A DNA stretch of 23,747 bases from Larix sibirica (GCA_004151065.3 NWUY0300008686.1:1-23747); one strand, 5' to 3'. Positions 1 to 8,430 are shown, counted from the first letter of the stretch. A program made the numbers and translations. Notes: generated by a model from the sequence alone, not told the origin.

Positions 1-432
1 AGATCCAAAATCCCTTTGGATCTACTCTCACTGCTTCGAAAAGAAGTCTTGGCATTCTTTCCAAGTGCACATCCTCTACACACGCCCTGCTGCGCAACAC
101 TAAAATCTAGAAGACCAATGACAATCTTCTTCAGAATCGGAAATGCCCTATAATGCAGGTGTATCATCCTCCTGTGCCATAACTCACACAAGTTGTCACT
201 GACATGTAACAAGGCCTGAACAGCCTTCCCCTGCAACCTGTATAAGTTGCCCTCTCTATAACCCCAATTCTCACTATTGTGTCACGGTTAGCTACTCTTG
301 ACATATGAGTACTTGCCCTTTCTGAAAGATAATGGAAAAACCCATGTCCTCCATAACTGAGACTGAGATCAAGTTCTTTAATCCCAGTACATATAGCACA
401 TCTTGGGCATCAAACGAAACTCCTAACTCAAG
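1..432 (-). pseudogene. Copia element A: protease C-terminal part and GAG-pre-integrase region (runs off window)
   Basis: Read on the minus strand, this continues directly from the protease at 433-720. Conserved Copia blocks can be read: a DVLYVLGLKNLISVSVMEDMG-like stretch just after the protease, then a tryptophan-histidine motif (ELWHRRM followed by HLHYRA), then a C-x2-C knuckle (VCRGCALGK, about 58-83) and SRSKGILDL at the window edge. In this family these blocks form the zinc-binding N-terminal part of integrase. Several stops and at least one frame change interrupt the reading near 250-330, so the copy is dead. The integrase core, RT and RNase H would lie to the left of position 1 and are not seen. 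Confidence 0.85.
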
Positions 433-720
433 CTAGAACGAAACAATTCCCTCTCCCCCTACTGGATACTTGGCATCATCACCAAGCTCCACATGGATCC
501 CCGAGTGCATCTCTGTCAGACTACTAAATAACTCCCATGCTTCCATCATATGATGAGATGCACCACTATCCAAGTACCATGCACTCTTGGTAACTGTGCT
601 AGTGGAAAGGTAGGAAACTAGTGACAATTCACTCTCGAACTTCGCAACAAACTCACTCAACACAGTTTCTGCAAATGTTGCTACTTGCAACATTTTTCCT
701 TTTCCTTTCTTCTTCTCCAA
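433..720 (-). pseudogene. Copia element A: aspartic protease region
   Basis: A stretch of about 95 codons without a stop encodes the retroviral-type aspartic protease of a Ty1/copia polyprotein. In Copia elements this domain releases the mature polyprotein parts. The active-site triplet Asp-Ser-Gly is intact at 562-570, inside the typical context WYLDSGASHHM, followed by the ELFSSLTE and HVELGDDAKYPV-like strands. The upstream part (LSEFVAKFESELSLVSYL) is the usual linker between the gag zinc knuckle and the protease. A stop codon at 724-726 separates it from gag, so it cannot be made as a fusion. It is a decayed copy although this domain is well preserved. Confidence 0.88.
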
Positions 721-1490
721 ACACTAAGATGCATAGTGCCCATTCTTGTAGCATATGAAACACTTGATCTTGCTCAAGTTGCTCAAGCTCTTCTTCTTTC
801 CTCGTTGTGAGGTTTCCCCCTCAATGTTACCCTTCTTGCTCAGAACCTTCCCTTTGCCCTTTCTTGTCTTACTGACAAGGACCAAGTTCTCATCACTACC
901 TCCTTGCTTGCTAGATCTGGACTCCTCCCGAGTCTCTTCCTAGATGCAATCATCCCAAAGCCTCTACCAATTTGGAAAATACTCTCGAGCACAAATCATT
1001 TTTACAAATGGTTCCCGAGGCTTGGTGAACCCATTCAATGCCACATTGACAAGTTCTACGCCATCACTTTCTCTCCAATGGCTGCAAGTTGATCACGTAT
1101 ATGGGTGATCTTCATGAGCTAAATGGTAACATTGTCAGATCTTGACATCCGAACATCTCTGAGTTTATTCTTCAAGATTATCTTCATGTTCATGTTGTCA
1201 CTTTGGAACAAATCCACTAGAGTCTTATACATTTATCTGGTCGACTGCTTCTCTGCTACATGAGGAATCAAGTGATCCTTGATGGAATCCAAGATCACTC
1301 TATGGGCTTTGATGTCCTTCTCATTCACTTCCATTTGTCGGTACAGGAACAACCTTTTCCACGATCTCTCAAAGGTCTTATTCTTTTAAAAGCAATCTTA
1401 CCCTTGCTATCAAAGACAGGAAGTTAGATGCTCTATCCAACCTGACTTCAAATCTGAGACTGTTTGTTGCCTCTAGATCTAATCAAAATA
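721..1490 (-). pseudogene. Copia element A: gag with CCHC zinc knuckle
   Basis: On the minus strand this reads as a plant Copia gag, the particle-forming, RNA-binding part of the polyprotein. From the N-terminus: TNSLRFEVRLDRASNFLS (about 1430-1485), a KDIKAHRVILDSIKDHLIPH block, LVDLFQSDNMNMKIILKNKL, IRDQLAAIGEK, LVNVALNGFTKP, a basic Lys/Gly-rich linker (780-905), and a C-x2-C-x4-H-x4-C knuckle at 721-762. The Gln usually found before the last Cys is a TAG stop (724-726, consistent with CAG to TAG). Other stops and frame changes occur around 970-1090 and 1370-1400. The start is approximate because no convincing ATG is preserved. Confidence 0.85.
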
Positions 1491-1633
1491 ATTTCCGTGT
1501 GCTTATTCCTTCAAGCACCCACAAGGATCTATTGCTATAAACCCCAGATCTATACTAGATGTGTCTGCTGGACACTCATATCTAATAGATCTGCTACTGT
1601 AAACTTCAAATCTGCCTCCCTCTCAGAGTGAAA
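1491..1633 (-). other. Copia element A: leader between PBS and gag
   Basis: This short AT-rich, non-coding stretch lies between the primer-binding site and gag, where Copia elements carry their untranslated leader. No conserved motif was recognised. Confidence 0.6.
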
Positions 1634-1645
1634 GCTCTAATACCA
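1634..1645 (-). promoter_or_regulatory. Copia element A: tRNA primer-binding site
   Basis: On the minus strand this reads TGGTATTAGAGC, one mismatch from TGGTATCAGAGC. The latter is complementary to the 3' end of plant initiator tRNA-Met and is the usual minus-strand cDNA priming site of Copia elements. It directly abuts the LTR end at 1646, which fixes that boundary. Confidence 0.85.
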
Positions 1646-2600
1646 TGTCAATTTTTCTAATCCCAACACCTAGATAATTATTTCCTAGTGATTTCCTTCA
1701 ACAACTAAATTCCAGCTCACTGAATAATTTATACTGACTGAAATTTATTAACATAAATAAATAACGGAAGCAAAATGGAAATAGATCTTACAATAACACA
1801 GTAAAATTTTGGCCCTTCAAATATGTTTTTCTTTAAGATAATATCCAAGCATACAAAGGCTCCCTTACTAGGAAAATGGCCCAATGAAGAAAATACAATC
1901 AACAGCAAACTTGGCAAGTCTGCCCTCATGAGAAAAATCTCTGCCTGCAAATCTACCCTAGAAAACCCCCCTGCACCTGATGCTGCCCCTGCTGCACTGA
2001 ATGGCCCTTGTATGACCTTTGTATGGTCTGTTGTATGGTCCATACTGCCCGAAACAGGTTCAATGTAGTGCGTCCTTCTCTTCTTGCTGTATGACGGTTT
2101 ACAATGGCCTGTACGGCTACTCTGCAGGGCTGTACGGCCCCTCTTGCAATCTGCCTAGTCGGTACGGCCTCTAGAAAAGCTCATTGACTGTTGTCCTCTT
2201 CTCCCTACCACATTTAGAAAGTAAAAGTCCTTCTCTAGTCTCCAAAATGAGTCACTTACTCAATGCCTGTGTGTTGTTGTGTCTTCTCTCACCTTGGCTG
2301 CCTTCTATAATCTTGAGATGAGCCAAAACCCTAACCTCCTAAGTGATCAATGATTGAGATTAGATCTCCCCTCACTTGAGATCAATGGTTAAGATTCAGT
2401 TAATTAACTTAAATCAATAATGTCAAAAACTTAAGCATTTTATTAAATTAACCTCAAGTAATTCTAAAATGACATCACTTTAATAATTTAATTATTAAAG
2501 TGAATTTCCAAAGCTCTGAGAGGTACTAATGACGGTTTCCATAAGTTAGCCACAAACTCATGTGGAAATACCTATCTGAACTACAAACTTCAACACTACA
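1646..2600 (-). repeat. Copia element A: 5' LTR (outer end approximate)
   Basis: The inner end (TG on the plus strand at 1646) is fixed by the adjacent PBS. The outer end is placed at a plus-strand CA near 2594-2600, giving the expected TG...CA form and about 950 bp, but no second LTR or target-site duplication is in the window to confirm it. The LTR contains a cluster of degenerate TGTAyGGyC motifs at about 2009-2168 and an AT-rich section at about 2400-2510. No clear TATA box in the expected place was recognised. Confidence 0.6.
2009..2168. repeat. Cluster of short TGTAyGGyC-type repeats inside the LTR of element A
   Basis: Related 8-9 bp words recur within 160 bp: TTGTATGACC near 2009, TGTATGGTC at 2020-2028 and again at 2032-2040, TGTATGACG near 2088, TGTACGGC at 2110-2117 and 2131-2138, and GGTACGGCC at 2161-2169. 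Spacing is irregular, so this is not a simple tandem repeat. Short repeated boxes in LTR promoter regions are often protein-binding sites; that role is inference here. Confidence 0.5.
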
Positions 2601-3084
2601 TTTGAATTTCCTCCTCTACTGCTTTCAACGATTTATAGTTTTGATATGAACTCAAGATTTGTTTTGCCTATTACGTATATGATAAGATAAGATAATTTTG
2701 TAATGTCCAACGAATGACCACAAAAGTAGATCAATGGGACTAAAACGATACAATCAGTATGAGTACAATGTGGGAGTGCAAACGCAACTCCTAGATAACG
2801 CCAGAGCTAAACATAATATAGAATAAAATAAATAAAGAAAAATACAAGCAGTAAGCTGTCCTCATAAACATGTATAAATCTGTGTTAAGGCACGGTGATG
2901 TGGGAGAAGACAAAAAATGAAGCCGATGAACTTTCACTCCTAGTGGATATTTTACAATAGCCTTTACAAGAAGCAATCAAAACACCAAGTTCAATATACT
3001 GATCCAATTCACTGATTCGGTGTTTTGGATTTGCCACTAGAAGTTGCCTTCACCCAGTGATTTAAAACAAGGAGGAAAATGATC
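2601..3084. other. Intergenic, no gene recognised
   Basis: This AT-rich sequence has no open frame with recognisable similarity. A small GATAA run (about 2680-2694) is the only simple structure noted. The last part (about 3020-3084) may be unreadably decayed RNase H sequence leading into the Copia remnant that follows. Confidence 0.5.
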
Positions 3085-3285
3085 AGATCTCTGTGGCTGT
3101 AGTTGATCTGGTCTACTACTGCACTTTCAAGTATTAAAGTAAAATATGTTCATTTATCTGCACAAACAACTACAGAACTGATATGGTTGAAAAGGTTCCT
3201 TACAAACAATGGAAAAAAAGCAGAAAATCCAGTTGTCTTACACTATGACAACCATGGTTGTACCAATGTTACCAGATTTTACTAG
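3085..3285 (+). pseudogene. Copia RNase H remnant, first part
   Basis: Plus-strand translation gives STTALSSIKVKYVHLSAQ, then ELIWLKRFL, then VVLHYDNHGCTNVT. It aligns with the Copia RNase H signature (TALSSTEAEY-xxL, E-x-IWL-xx-LL, CDNxSAI). The second-block acidic residue expected in STEAEY is lost (SIKVKY), while the Asp of YDN is kept. This domain degrades the RNA strand during reverse transcription. The frame stops at 3286 and the C-terminal part resumes near 3738, so an insert splits the domain. Confidence 0.75.
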
Positions 3286-3737
3286 ACTGGGAGAATTACT
3301 CACAGAAAATATATTTTTCATTAATATGAATGTTTACAGTGTCTATATAATGCAAATTTTCAATAATAATTGATTTCAAAGGTACGTAAATGATATTACA
3401 TACTACTAAATGACATGATTTTGGCACAGTTGACAGGTCTGTTGGTTCTCTGTTGTGAAATCAGGTCAGAAAAGCAAAATGAGTTTTTTTTTTGTTTTTA
3501 TATATATCTTTATAGAGTCTAACTAGTTAGTCAAATTCACCAATTAAATCTTAATTGCGTTACTTGGAAGTCTGAGTCACACTCATGAGCCAAAATTGCA
3601 AGTATGACTTGGGGCTGAGTCAGAATCCAAGGAGCTGACTCGAGCCAGTTTCCTCAAAAATCAGAGTTAAACTTGGGAGTCAACTTCAACTTGGAATAGT
3701 CCAGTATCATTGGGTAGTATCACTGTCATTAACACTG
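3286..3737. other. Unidentified insert of about 450 bp splitting the Copia RNase H
   Basis: This stretch sits between two parts of the RNase H domain that are adjacent in intact Copia elements. It has a poly-T and TA-rich section at about 3484-3510 and several GAGTC/GACTC words at 3570-3690. No coding potential or terminal inverted repeats were recognised, so the class is unknown. Its ends are accurate only to about 15 bp. Confidence 0.5.
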
Positions 3738-3953
3738 TAAAATATGTGGCGAATCAAGCATATAGACATCCAACATCATTTTGTGAAAGAGAAAGTAGTC
3801 AACAAATAAGTGGAACTTTAATTTTGATCTTCAGAAGAATGACAGCAGAACCGAGAATTAGGCTAAATTTCACCAAGCAATGCCTCGTACCAGATTATAA
3901 TTTGCATAGAAGTAGGATAAATGATATAAAATGGTTTGTCATGGATACAAACT
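3738..3953 (+). pseudogene. Copia RNase H remnant, C-terminal part
   Basis: The plus strand reads IKHIDIQHHFVKEKVVNK, then after a frame change IxLNFTKQCL and NLHRSRINDIKW. This matches the C-terminal end of Copia RNase H (TKHIDIxxHFVRExV, then ADIFTKxL, then LRxxLGV). Several stops (for example a TAA after VVNK) show it is decayed. It is the second half of the domain that begins at 3085-3285. Confidence 0.75.
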
Positions 3954-3962
3954 AAGTGTGAG
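3954..3962 (+). promoter_or_regulatory. Polypurine tract of the plus-strand Copia remnant
   Basis: AAGTGTGAG lies immediately before a TGTTGAAG LTR start. It is one base from the common Copia polypurine tract AAGTGGGAG, which primes plus-strand DNA synthesis. Confidence 0.6.
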
Positions 3963-4538
3963 TGTTGAAGGTGTAACTGTGCATCCACTCCAACAGGCCA
4001 CACAGTCATATGCAGATAGGACATCCACTTAGGTTTTCCTTCATGTCTTTGCATTGTGTTATTTTACTCGTATGCATATAACATGCAGCAACTTCGACAT
4101 ACCGAAAATAAGTTTACAGATGTTATTCTGTGTACCATTATAATATCTAAGTAGGATGTGCCAATAAAATCCAGAAAACCCCAATTTTCAGCAGCCTAAT
4201 GTGACTCCACATTTGTCAAAAGCTGCCCTAACTGTGAACTACCCGTTTAGGTTTTAGAATTATTTCTTATCGTACAGCTTTCCATCAACTACCTTATACA
4301 TACAGTCAACTGAAAATCCTTGCCAGCTTGTTGTGGTCAGATGCAGTCAAACCCAATAGCTGACAATACCCATGCAGGTTTCAGAGTAATAAGCAAAATG
4401 AATCTATGCTTCATGGATGTCTAATCACTGTCTATATTCTGAAAAACAAATAGTGTTCACGCATTTTGGGTTGTATAATCTGGTAGTCCCACTATATGGT
4501 TTATTCCTTGAACACTTCAATAAGGCTTCTGCCCTACA
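3963..4538 (+). repeat. 3' LTR of the plus-strand Copia remnant (right end tentative)
   Basis: It starts TGTTGAAG right after the polypurine tract and the end of RNase H, as a 3' LTR should. The right end is placed at CTACA near 4538 to keep the TG...CA form (about 576 bp), but nothing else supports it. No target-site duplication can be tested because the 5' LTR is missing. It lies tail to tail with the phosphorylase-like gene, whose stop codon is only about 55 bp further right. Confidence 0.4.
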
Positions 4539-4594
4539 AAGATCGAACAACTTGCAAGAGAACTTGATAGAAACACAAACTGATATAAAAAATG

Positions 4595-6029
4595 TCAAAT
4601 ATCAGTAATATGATTTGCATACAGATTAAAGATTTGTACCCGATGTGATCGCAGTAGGTTTATGAATTGACTGATTGCTGTCGCTGCATTTTTAGTTGCA
4701 AGTTCTGTAGAGATGCCAGATTTGTTTTCTTCATGAGAACCTTCTGCACTGGGATCAAAGACCAATGCTCTCATAGTTATGAAGGGCTTACCCTCGCTCA
4801 AGGAAATCTGCAAAAACGAAAATGTCACCCACATCAGAAGATGTTCTGTACCTCTTAATCAATTAAGGTTTTAGCACCCATAAAAGCAAGACATGAGCTA
4901 GTGGTTTAACAGCAAAGTTGTATCTCTTGCTTGAAGCCTACTATGAGCTGTATTCTCAGCTATTGGATGCTATTGTAATCACAACTGGTGGTGCCAACAG
5001 ATAAATAAAAAAATAATTTCACTGAAAAAAGTGGAAAGACCTTAATTACGATTCCAATTCCTGCACTCTCCATATCAAAAGAAGTAACAATAAGCTTTTC
5101 ATTAAAGAAGCTTTTATAAGCAGCATTCGCCACAAAAACATTGGCACTGCAACCCCTCTCCCCTCTCACAATCCTTGGCTCATGGGAGGGACATGTCCAG
5201 TTCACACACAAATCTAGCTTCACATTCTGTTGTTTCCCCCGTGCCAATTAAAAATAAAAATCAATACATTTCTTTTAAGGTCTAACATTAAGCCCAGCAT
5301 TCCATGGTCACTATACCTCTATCTTCCGTTCAAGCTGATAATAGGACTCGGAAATCCAAAACACATGTTCACAGGCCTCTGGAGTTCCATTCACTGGAAA
5401 AATCTCATCTGGTTGGGACCACCCCTTCAGCAGATTATCAATATCTTTCCCAGTGGAGTACTGTAATTGGCGAAATTGAGGTAGCAATTTCATAGGTGTA
5501 AGGCCCATTCTTTTCCAAAAAGACCTCAACATTCTCTTCTTCTACATATTTCTATTCAATCACACACTAATTAACGAGCAGTTTTTATTCCAATTAGCAG
5601 GAATATACTTTGGAATATATATAAATAGTCAAATCCCACTAGCACAGTTGGTTTCGACGGGCCTCATTCTGCATGGTGCCCAAGTTCGAACCCCGCAAGG
5701 TAGCTGGGAGGAGACACTTAAAATCCAGCCATGTTAAGGGTTGGTATGGCCTAGGCCGGGTGCGATCCCCGGGTGATTTTGACGGCTTAGATGCCCCTGG
5801 GTCGCAGTTTCTTTAACCACAGGCTAGTCCCGCAAGTCACAGACAAACTAGCAAACAATATATATATATATATATTTCAGAAAACATAGCTCAGAGGAAA
5901 AATCAAGACCTGCCTCAGAAAACATAGCTCAGAGGAAAATTCAAGACCTGCCACTCCAAAGGCCTGTATGAGCCCATTGATGGGGAATCGTAACATCTCC
6001 AATATGATGACCAGATTTTGCATTGCCCA
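4595..6029 (-). CDS. Plant phosphorylase-superfamily (bark-storage-protein-like) gene, 3' four exons, partial
   Basis: Four minus-strand exons fit a plant member of the nucleoside-phosphorylase-like (PNP/UDP) family. They are 5948-6029 (GNAKSGHHIGDVTIPHQWAH), 5317-5524 (SQPDEIFPVNGTPEACEHVF), 5041-5226 (VRGERGCSANVFVANAAYK, then VTSFDMESAGIGIV) and 4595-4807 (EGKPFITMRALVFDPSAEG to the stop). Junctions are AG|GT-type and phases fit without a frameshift: the first exon ends two bases into a codon, the next supplies one, and later joins are in phase 0. Family hallmarks GDVTIP-xx-WAHTG, GCSANVFV and DMESA are kept; the usual SDLAGG segment is altered (VFDPSAEG). Family members act on nucleosides or serve as vacuolar vegetative storage proteins; which applies is unknown. 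The first 5' half is missing, with Copia sequence beginning about 340 bp upstream. The acceptor at 5524/5525 has a purine-rich lead-in and is the weakest call. Confidence 0.75.
5629..5875 (+). mobile_element. tRNA-derived SINE with (AT)n tail, in an intron
   Basis: An RNA polymerase III promoter is visible: box A TAGCACAGTTGG at 5640-5651 and box B AGTTCGAACCC at 5683-5693, 31 bp apart as in a tRNA gene. The GC-rich body (to about 5857) ends in an (AT)n tail at 5858-5875, typical of a SINE rather than a working tRNA gene. No acceptor stem or cloverleaf closes around it. It lies in the 423-bp intron of the phosphorylase-like gene, in the orientation opposite to that gene. AT-rich flanks make a target-site duplication untestable by eye. 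The family was not recognised. Confidence 0.75.
5877..5952. repeat. 38-bp tandem duplication carrying a splice donor
   Basis: Two head-to-tail 38-bp copies (5877-5914 and 5915-5952) differ at one base. On the gene's strand each begins with GGCAG|GTCTTGA, so the exon end and its GT donor are duplicated. The donor at 5946-5947 is the one adjoining the exon; its twin is at 5908-5909, within the intron. It abuts the (AT)n tail of the SINE. Confidence 0.85.
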
Positions 6030-6367
6030 CTGTTCAAAAGTTTATAACCCCAGAAACAGGGAAAAAGGTAAAAACCAAGCAGAATCTGAGGTCACTCCTA
6101 CATTCATGTGCAATATCTTTTATATTTTAACATGCTCTGGTCTAATTGGTCTATACAACCTCCTTTCTTGGAATCAAAATCGAAAATCAAATTTTCTGAA
6201 TATACATAAACATATACACACAGAATTGTAAAGGGTATTGGAATTCAAAATAAAGAATCAAATTTTATGAATAAACACAAAAAAAAATCATGGAGAGTTA
6301 CTGGTTATTTGAAATCAGAAGAAAAACAAAAAGCAGATTTAAACCGAACATACATCCCCCTGAAAAA
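6030..6367. other. Presumed intron sequence upstream of the phosphorylase-like exons
   Basis: On the gene's strand this AT-rich stretch ends in a pyrimidine-containing region and an AG at the exon boundary (6030-6031). No upstream exon of the gene was found in it. Similarity to Copia gag begins at about 6368, so the left edge of a truncated retroelement lies here. Confidence 0.5.
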
Positions 6368-7087
6368 AAGCATGCTCTTCTTCATAGTCCAGTTGAGGCA
6401 TTCCGACTTTTCTCCGAGTTACGCTGTCAACCTCTTTCTTGTAGTTCTGTCGACCTTTGCCCTTCCATAGATGGACCGGATGCCTAACACTTCATTTACC
6501 TTCGTTAAGCAATTTTTCCTATGCCATAATCAACAAACCACAAAAGGAATCAAGAAGTCCTTACCATCTTCTTTCCAGGATGCCCAACTAGCACGAAACG
6601 TTAAACAGAATACATCATAGGGACTGTTCTGATTCATGAGGATCAATTCAATGAGATGTTTGTCTTTCTTCAGAAAGTCCTTCCCACATTCACCCAATTT
6701 CAACTGCAGTTCCTAGACACAAGCCAAGTAGTCTTCAATCCTTTCAAAGCAAACAGGATCCAGAGAGATCAACTCATTCTCAATCTGCATGACCTGACTT
6801 ATGTCGGCTTTGTCAAACAAACCCTTTAGTTTCTTCATGAACCAATGAGGGAAATCAATCCCGCTTGTATGAAAGTGAATCTCCCTTGAAATGTAAATGG
6901 TAATTACTCCTACAGCCTCATCCTTCTTCCCATCGTGAATGAACTTTTGTTGATCATCCTTTGGATCTGGGATTGTGGCCTAGGTAGATTGCTAGTGAGC
7001 CTTACTTTTCAACAAGGTCTCCATATCTTGTGCCCATATTCCATAATAGTGACCATTTAAGATCACAGACTCTTGCTTGGAAGCCAT
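6368..7087 (-). pseudogene. Copia family B: second gag copy, truncated
   Basis: The minus-strand ATG at 7085-7087 starts MASKQESVILNGHYYGIWAQ, the N-terminus of a UBN2-type Copia gag. It continues with DEAVGVITIYISREIHFHTSG, QVMQIENELISLDPVCFERI, a YLACV block, LGECGKDFLKKD and HLIELIL. It is similar throughout to the gag in the palindrome arms (roughly 85-90% by eye) but has some segments that copy lost. Similarity stops at about 6368, before the zinc knuckle, so the rest of this element is missing. In-frame stops are present. It lies just downstream (minus strand) of the LTR at 7242-7723. Confidence 0.8.
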
Positions 7088-7229
7088 AACATTGATATGT
7101 TAGTCTAACCCCTGATATAATCTGCAAGTCAAAACCCAGAGTCAATCACAAATAGATTCGACTCAACAGAGCATGTCAAGGTGACACCTCCAAAGACTTG
7201 TAGACAATAGGTTGTATCTCCAACCAACA

Positions 7230-7241
7230 TCTACAATACCA
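7230..7241 (-). promoter_or_regulatory. Degenerate primer-binding site next to the family-B LTR
   Basis: The minus strand reads TGGTATTGTAGA directly after the LTR end. The first six bases match the initiator tRNA-Met site TGGTATCAGAGC and the rest have drifted. The arm copies keep a perfect site at the same place. Confidence 0.65.
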
Positions 7242-7723
7242 TGTTGGAGAAAACCGAGTTAGAGGAAAACATAAATCAACAAGTTAAGAAATTCCAAGAA
7301 GAGGTGGTGTCTAAAGTCAATGTTTCAGCACTTAAGCATAGAGTGACAACACATCGAATGCATTGCTCTCACATCATGTTCACTTCTTTCACATATATGA
7401 TACACAATCCATAGGATTGCCCTTTTATAGCTCCAAGATGTAACCAATTCCCTTAAAGTGAGGAAGAATGTGTCCACATACTTGAGCCATAGCACATAAC
7501 GGCCTCCTTGAAATCTGCCATGTTTGTTCCATATTCAACAGTTCTATTCTAACTGCCTGACCAGTCGATCAGTCGGTTCAACTAGTCGAAAGCCTAGTTA
7601 GCCCATTAGTCAACCAACTAATCGACCATCCAGTCGACTCTTCTAATCAATAATCACCCGTCAATTGTCTGTCTCCATAATATCTAGAGATGTGATGAAC
7701 TAGCGCGGCTTTTTGTTCCAACA
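7242..7723 (-). repeat. Copia family B LTR, shared between two internal regions
   Basis: This 482-bp sequence begins TGTTGGA and ends TCCAACA, a 7-bp terminal inverted repeat. It is about 80% similar by eye, with indels, to the LTR in the palindrome arms. A TATA box (TATAAAAGG on the minus strand) lies at 7421-7429. On its upstream minus-strand side sits a polypurine tract and RNase H, making it a 3' LTR. On its downstream side sit a PBS-like site and gag, making it a 5' LTR. A cluster of AGTCG/TCGAC words lies at about 7560-7640. Confidence 0.85.
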
Positions 7724-7730
7724 CCCCCCA
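7724..7730 (-). promoter_or_regulatory. Polypurine tract of family B element
   Basis: The minus strand reads TGGGGGG immediately before the LTR's TGTTGG. Its position between RNase H and the LTR fits the plus-strand primer of retrotransposon DNA synthesis. A second G-run (C8 on the plus strand at 7775-7782) lies 45 bp upstream. Confidence 0.7.
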
Positions 7731-7760
7731 TTAGCACAACATTTTAAAGATTCAAGAGAT

Positions 7761-7790
7761 GGAATTATAGTACACCCCCCCCATAATTCC
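7761..7790. repeat. 8-bp inverted repeat around a C8/G8 run
   Basis: GGAATTAT at 7761-7768 is the exact reverse complement of ATAATTCC at 7783-7790, and the 14 bases between them end in eight Cs. It lies just upstream of the element's polypurine tract on the minus strand. Confidence 0.7.
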
Positions 7791-8430
7791 AGCTTTCTGA
7801 AGCCCAAGCATAGCTCAGAGCTTCACAACATAGCTTCTACTAAGGGATTTATAAAAATATCAATAAGTTGATCATCAGTTCTGTAGTAGACAAGCTTGAC
7901 AACAAAGTCTTGAATCAATTGTCATAAGTAATGCAAATGAATCTCCATCTTACTGTGTGCAACAGGATTATCGGCAACCTATATTGCATTTCAGTTATCA
8001 CACAAGATAATAGTTGTTGTATCAACTGAAAAAATGAGATCTCCCAAGAGTTGTTGAATCCAGACTGCCTTTGTGCCAACATTCACTAATCCACGATATT
8101 CTACTTCTGTGGTCGAAAGAGAGACCACCCTCTTCTTTTTGCACGACCAAACCAAGGGTCTTGAACCAAGACAAAACACATAACCAAATGTCGACTTCCT
8201 GTCGTCATCATCCCCTACCCAATATGAGTTTGTGTAACTGACCAGTGTTTTGGTGGTATGAGTGCAATACGTTACACCAAGTTGATAGGTTCCCTTGAGA
8301 TAATGAACAATTCAATCTGCACCTTCTAGTGGCTTTCTCGAGGATCCTGCATAAACCAATAAACTACAGTAACAACAAAGGAAATATCAAGTCGATTGTG
8401 AGTTAAATAAATGAGGCTTCCAACTAATTG
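7791..8430 (-). pseudogene. Copia family B: RNase H and RT-RNase H connection
   Basis: Minus-strand translation gives QLVGSLIYLTHNRLDISFVV, MQDPRESH, then (after frame changes) TYQLGVTYCTHTTKT, DDDDRKSTFGYVFCLGSRPL, STTEVEYRGLVNVG, WIQQLLGDL, ILCDN at about 7994-8002, NAIQVADNPVAHSKM and LVYYRTDDQLIDIFIKSL. This is the complete Copia RNase H order. The Glu of the TEVEY block and the Asp of CDN are retained, but a TGA directly follows CDN (7991-7993) and other stops and frameshifts are present. The end of the domain runs to the polypurine tract. Confidence 0.85.

Noticed and set aside
755-1092. Plus-strand frames at 755-943 and 904-1092 as small genes
   Set aside because: They are antisense to the element-A gag.
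5640-5693. A genuine tRNA gene
   Set aside because: Box A and box B are present, but no acceptor stem closes around them and the sequence continues into a SINE body and AT tail.
5614-5875. A target-site duplication AATATATATA flanking the SINE
   Set aside because: The right-hand copy lies within the (AT)n tail, so the match is not informative.
7808-7820. Shared word CATAGCTCAGAG with the 38-bp intron duplication at 5877-5952
   Set aside because: A match of about 12 bp without similarity on either side is likely chance.
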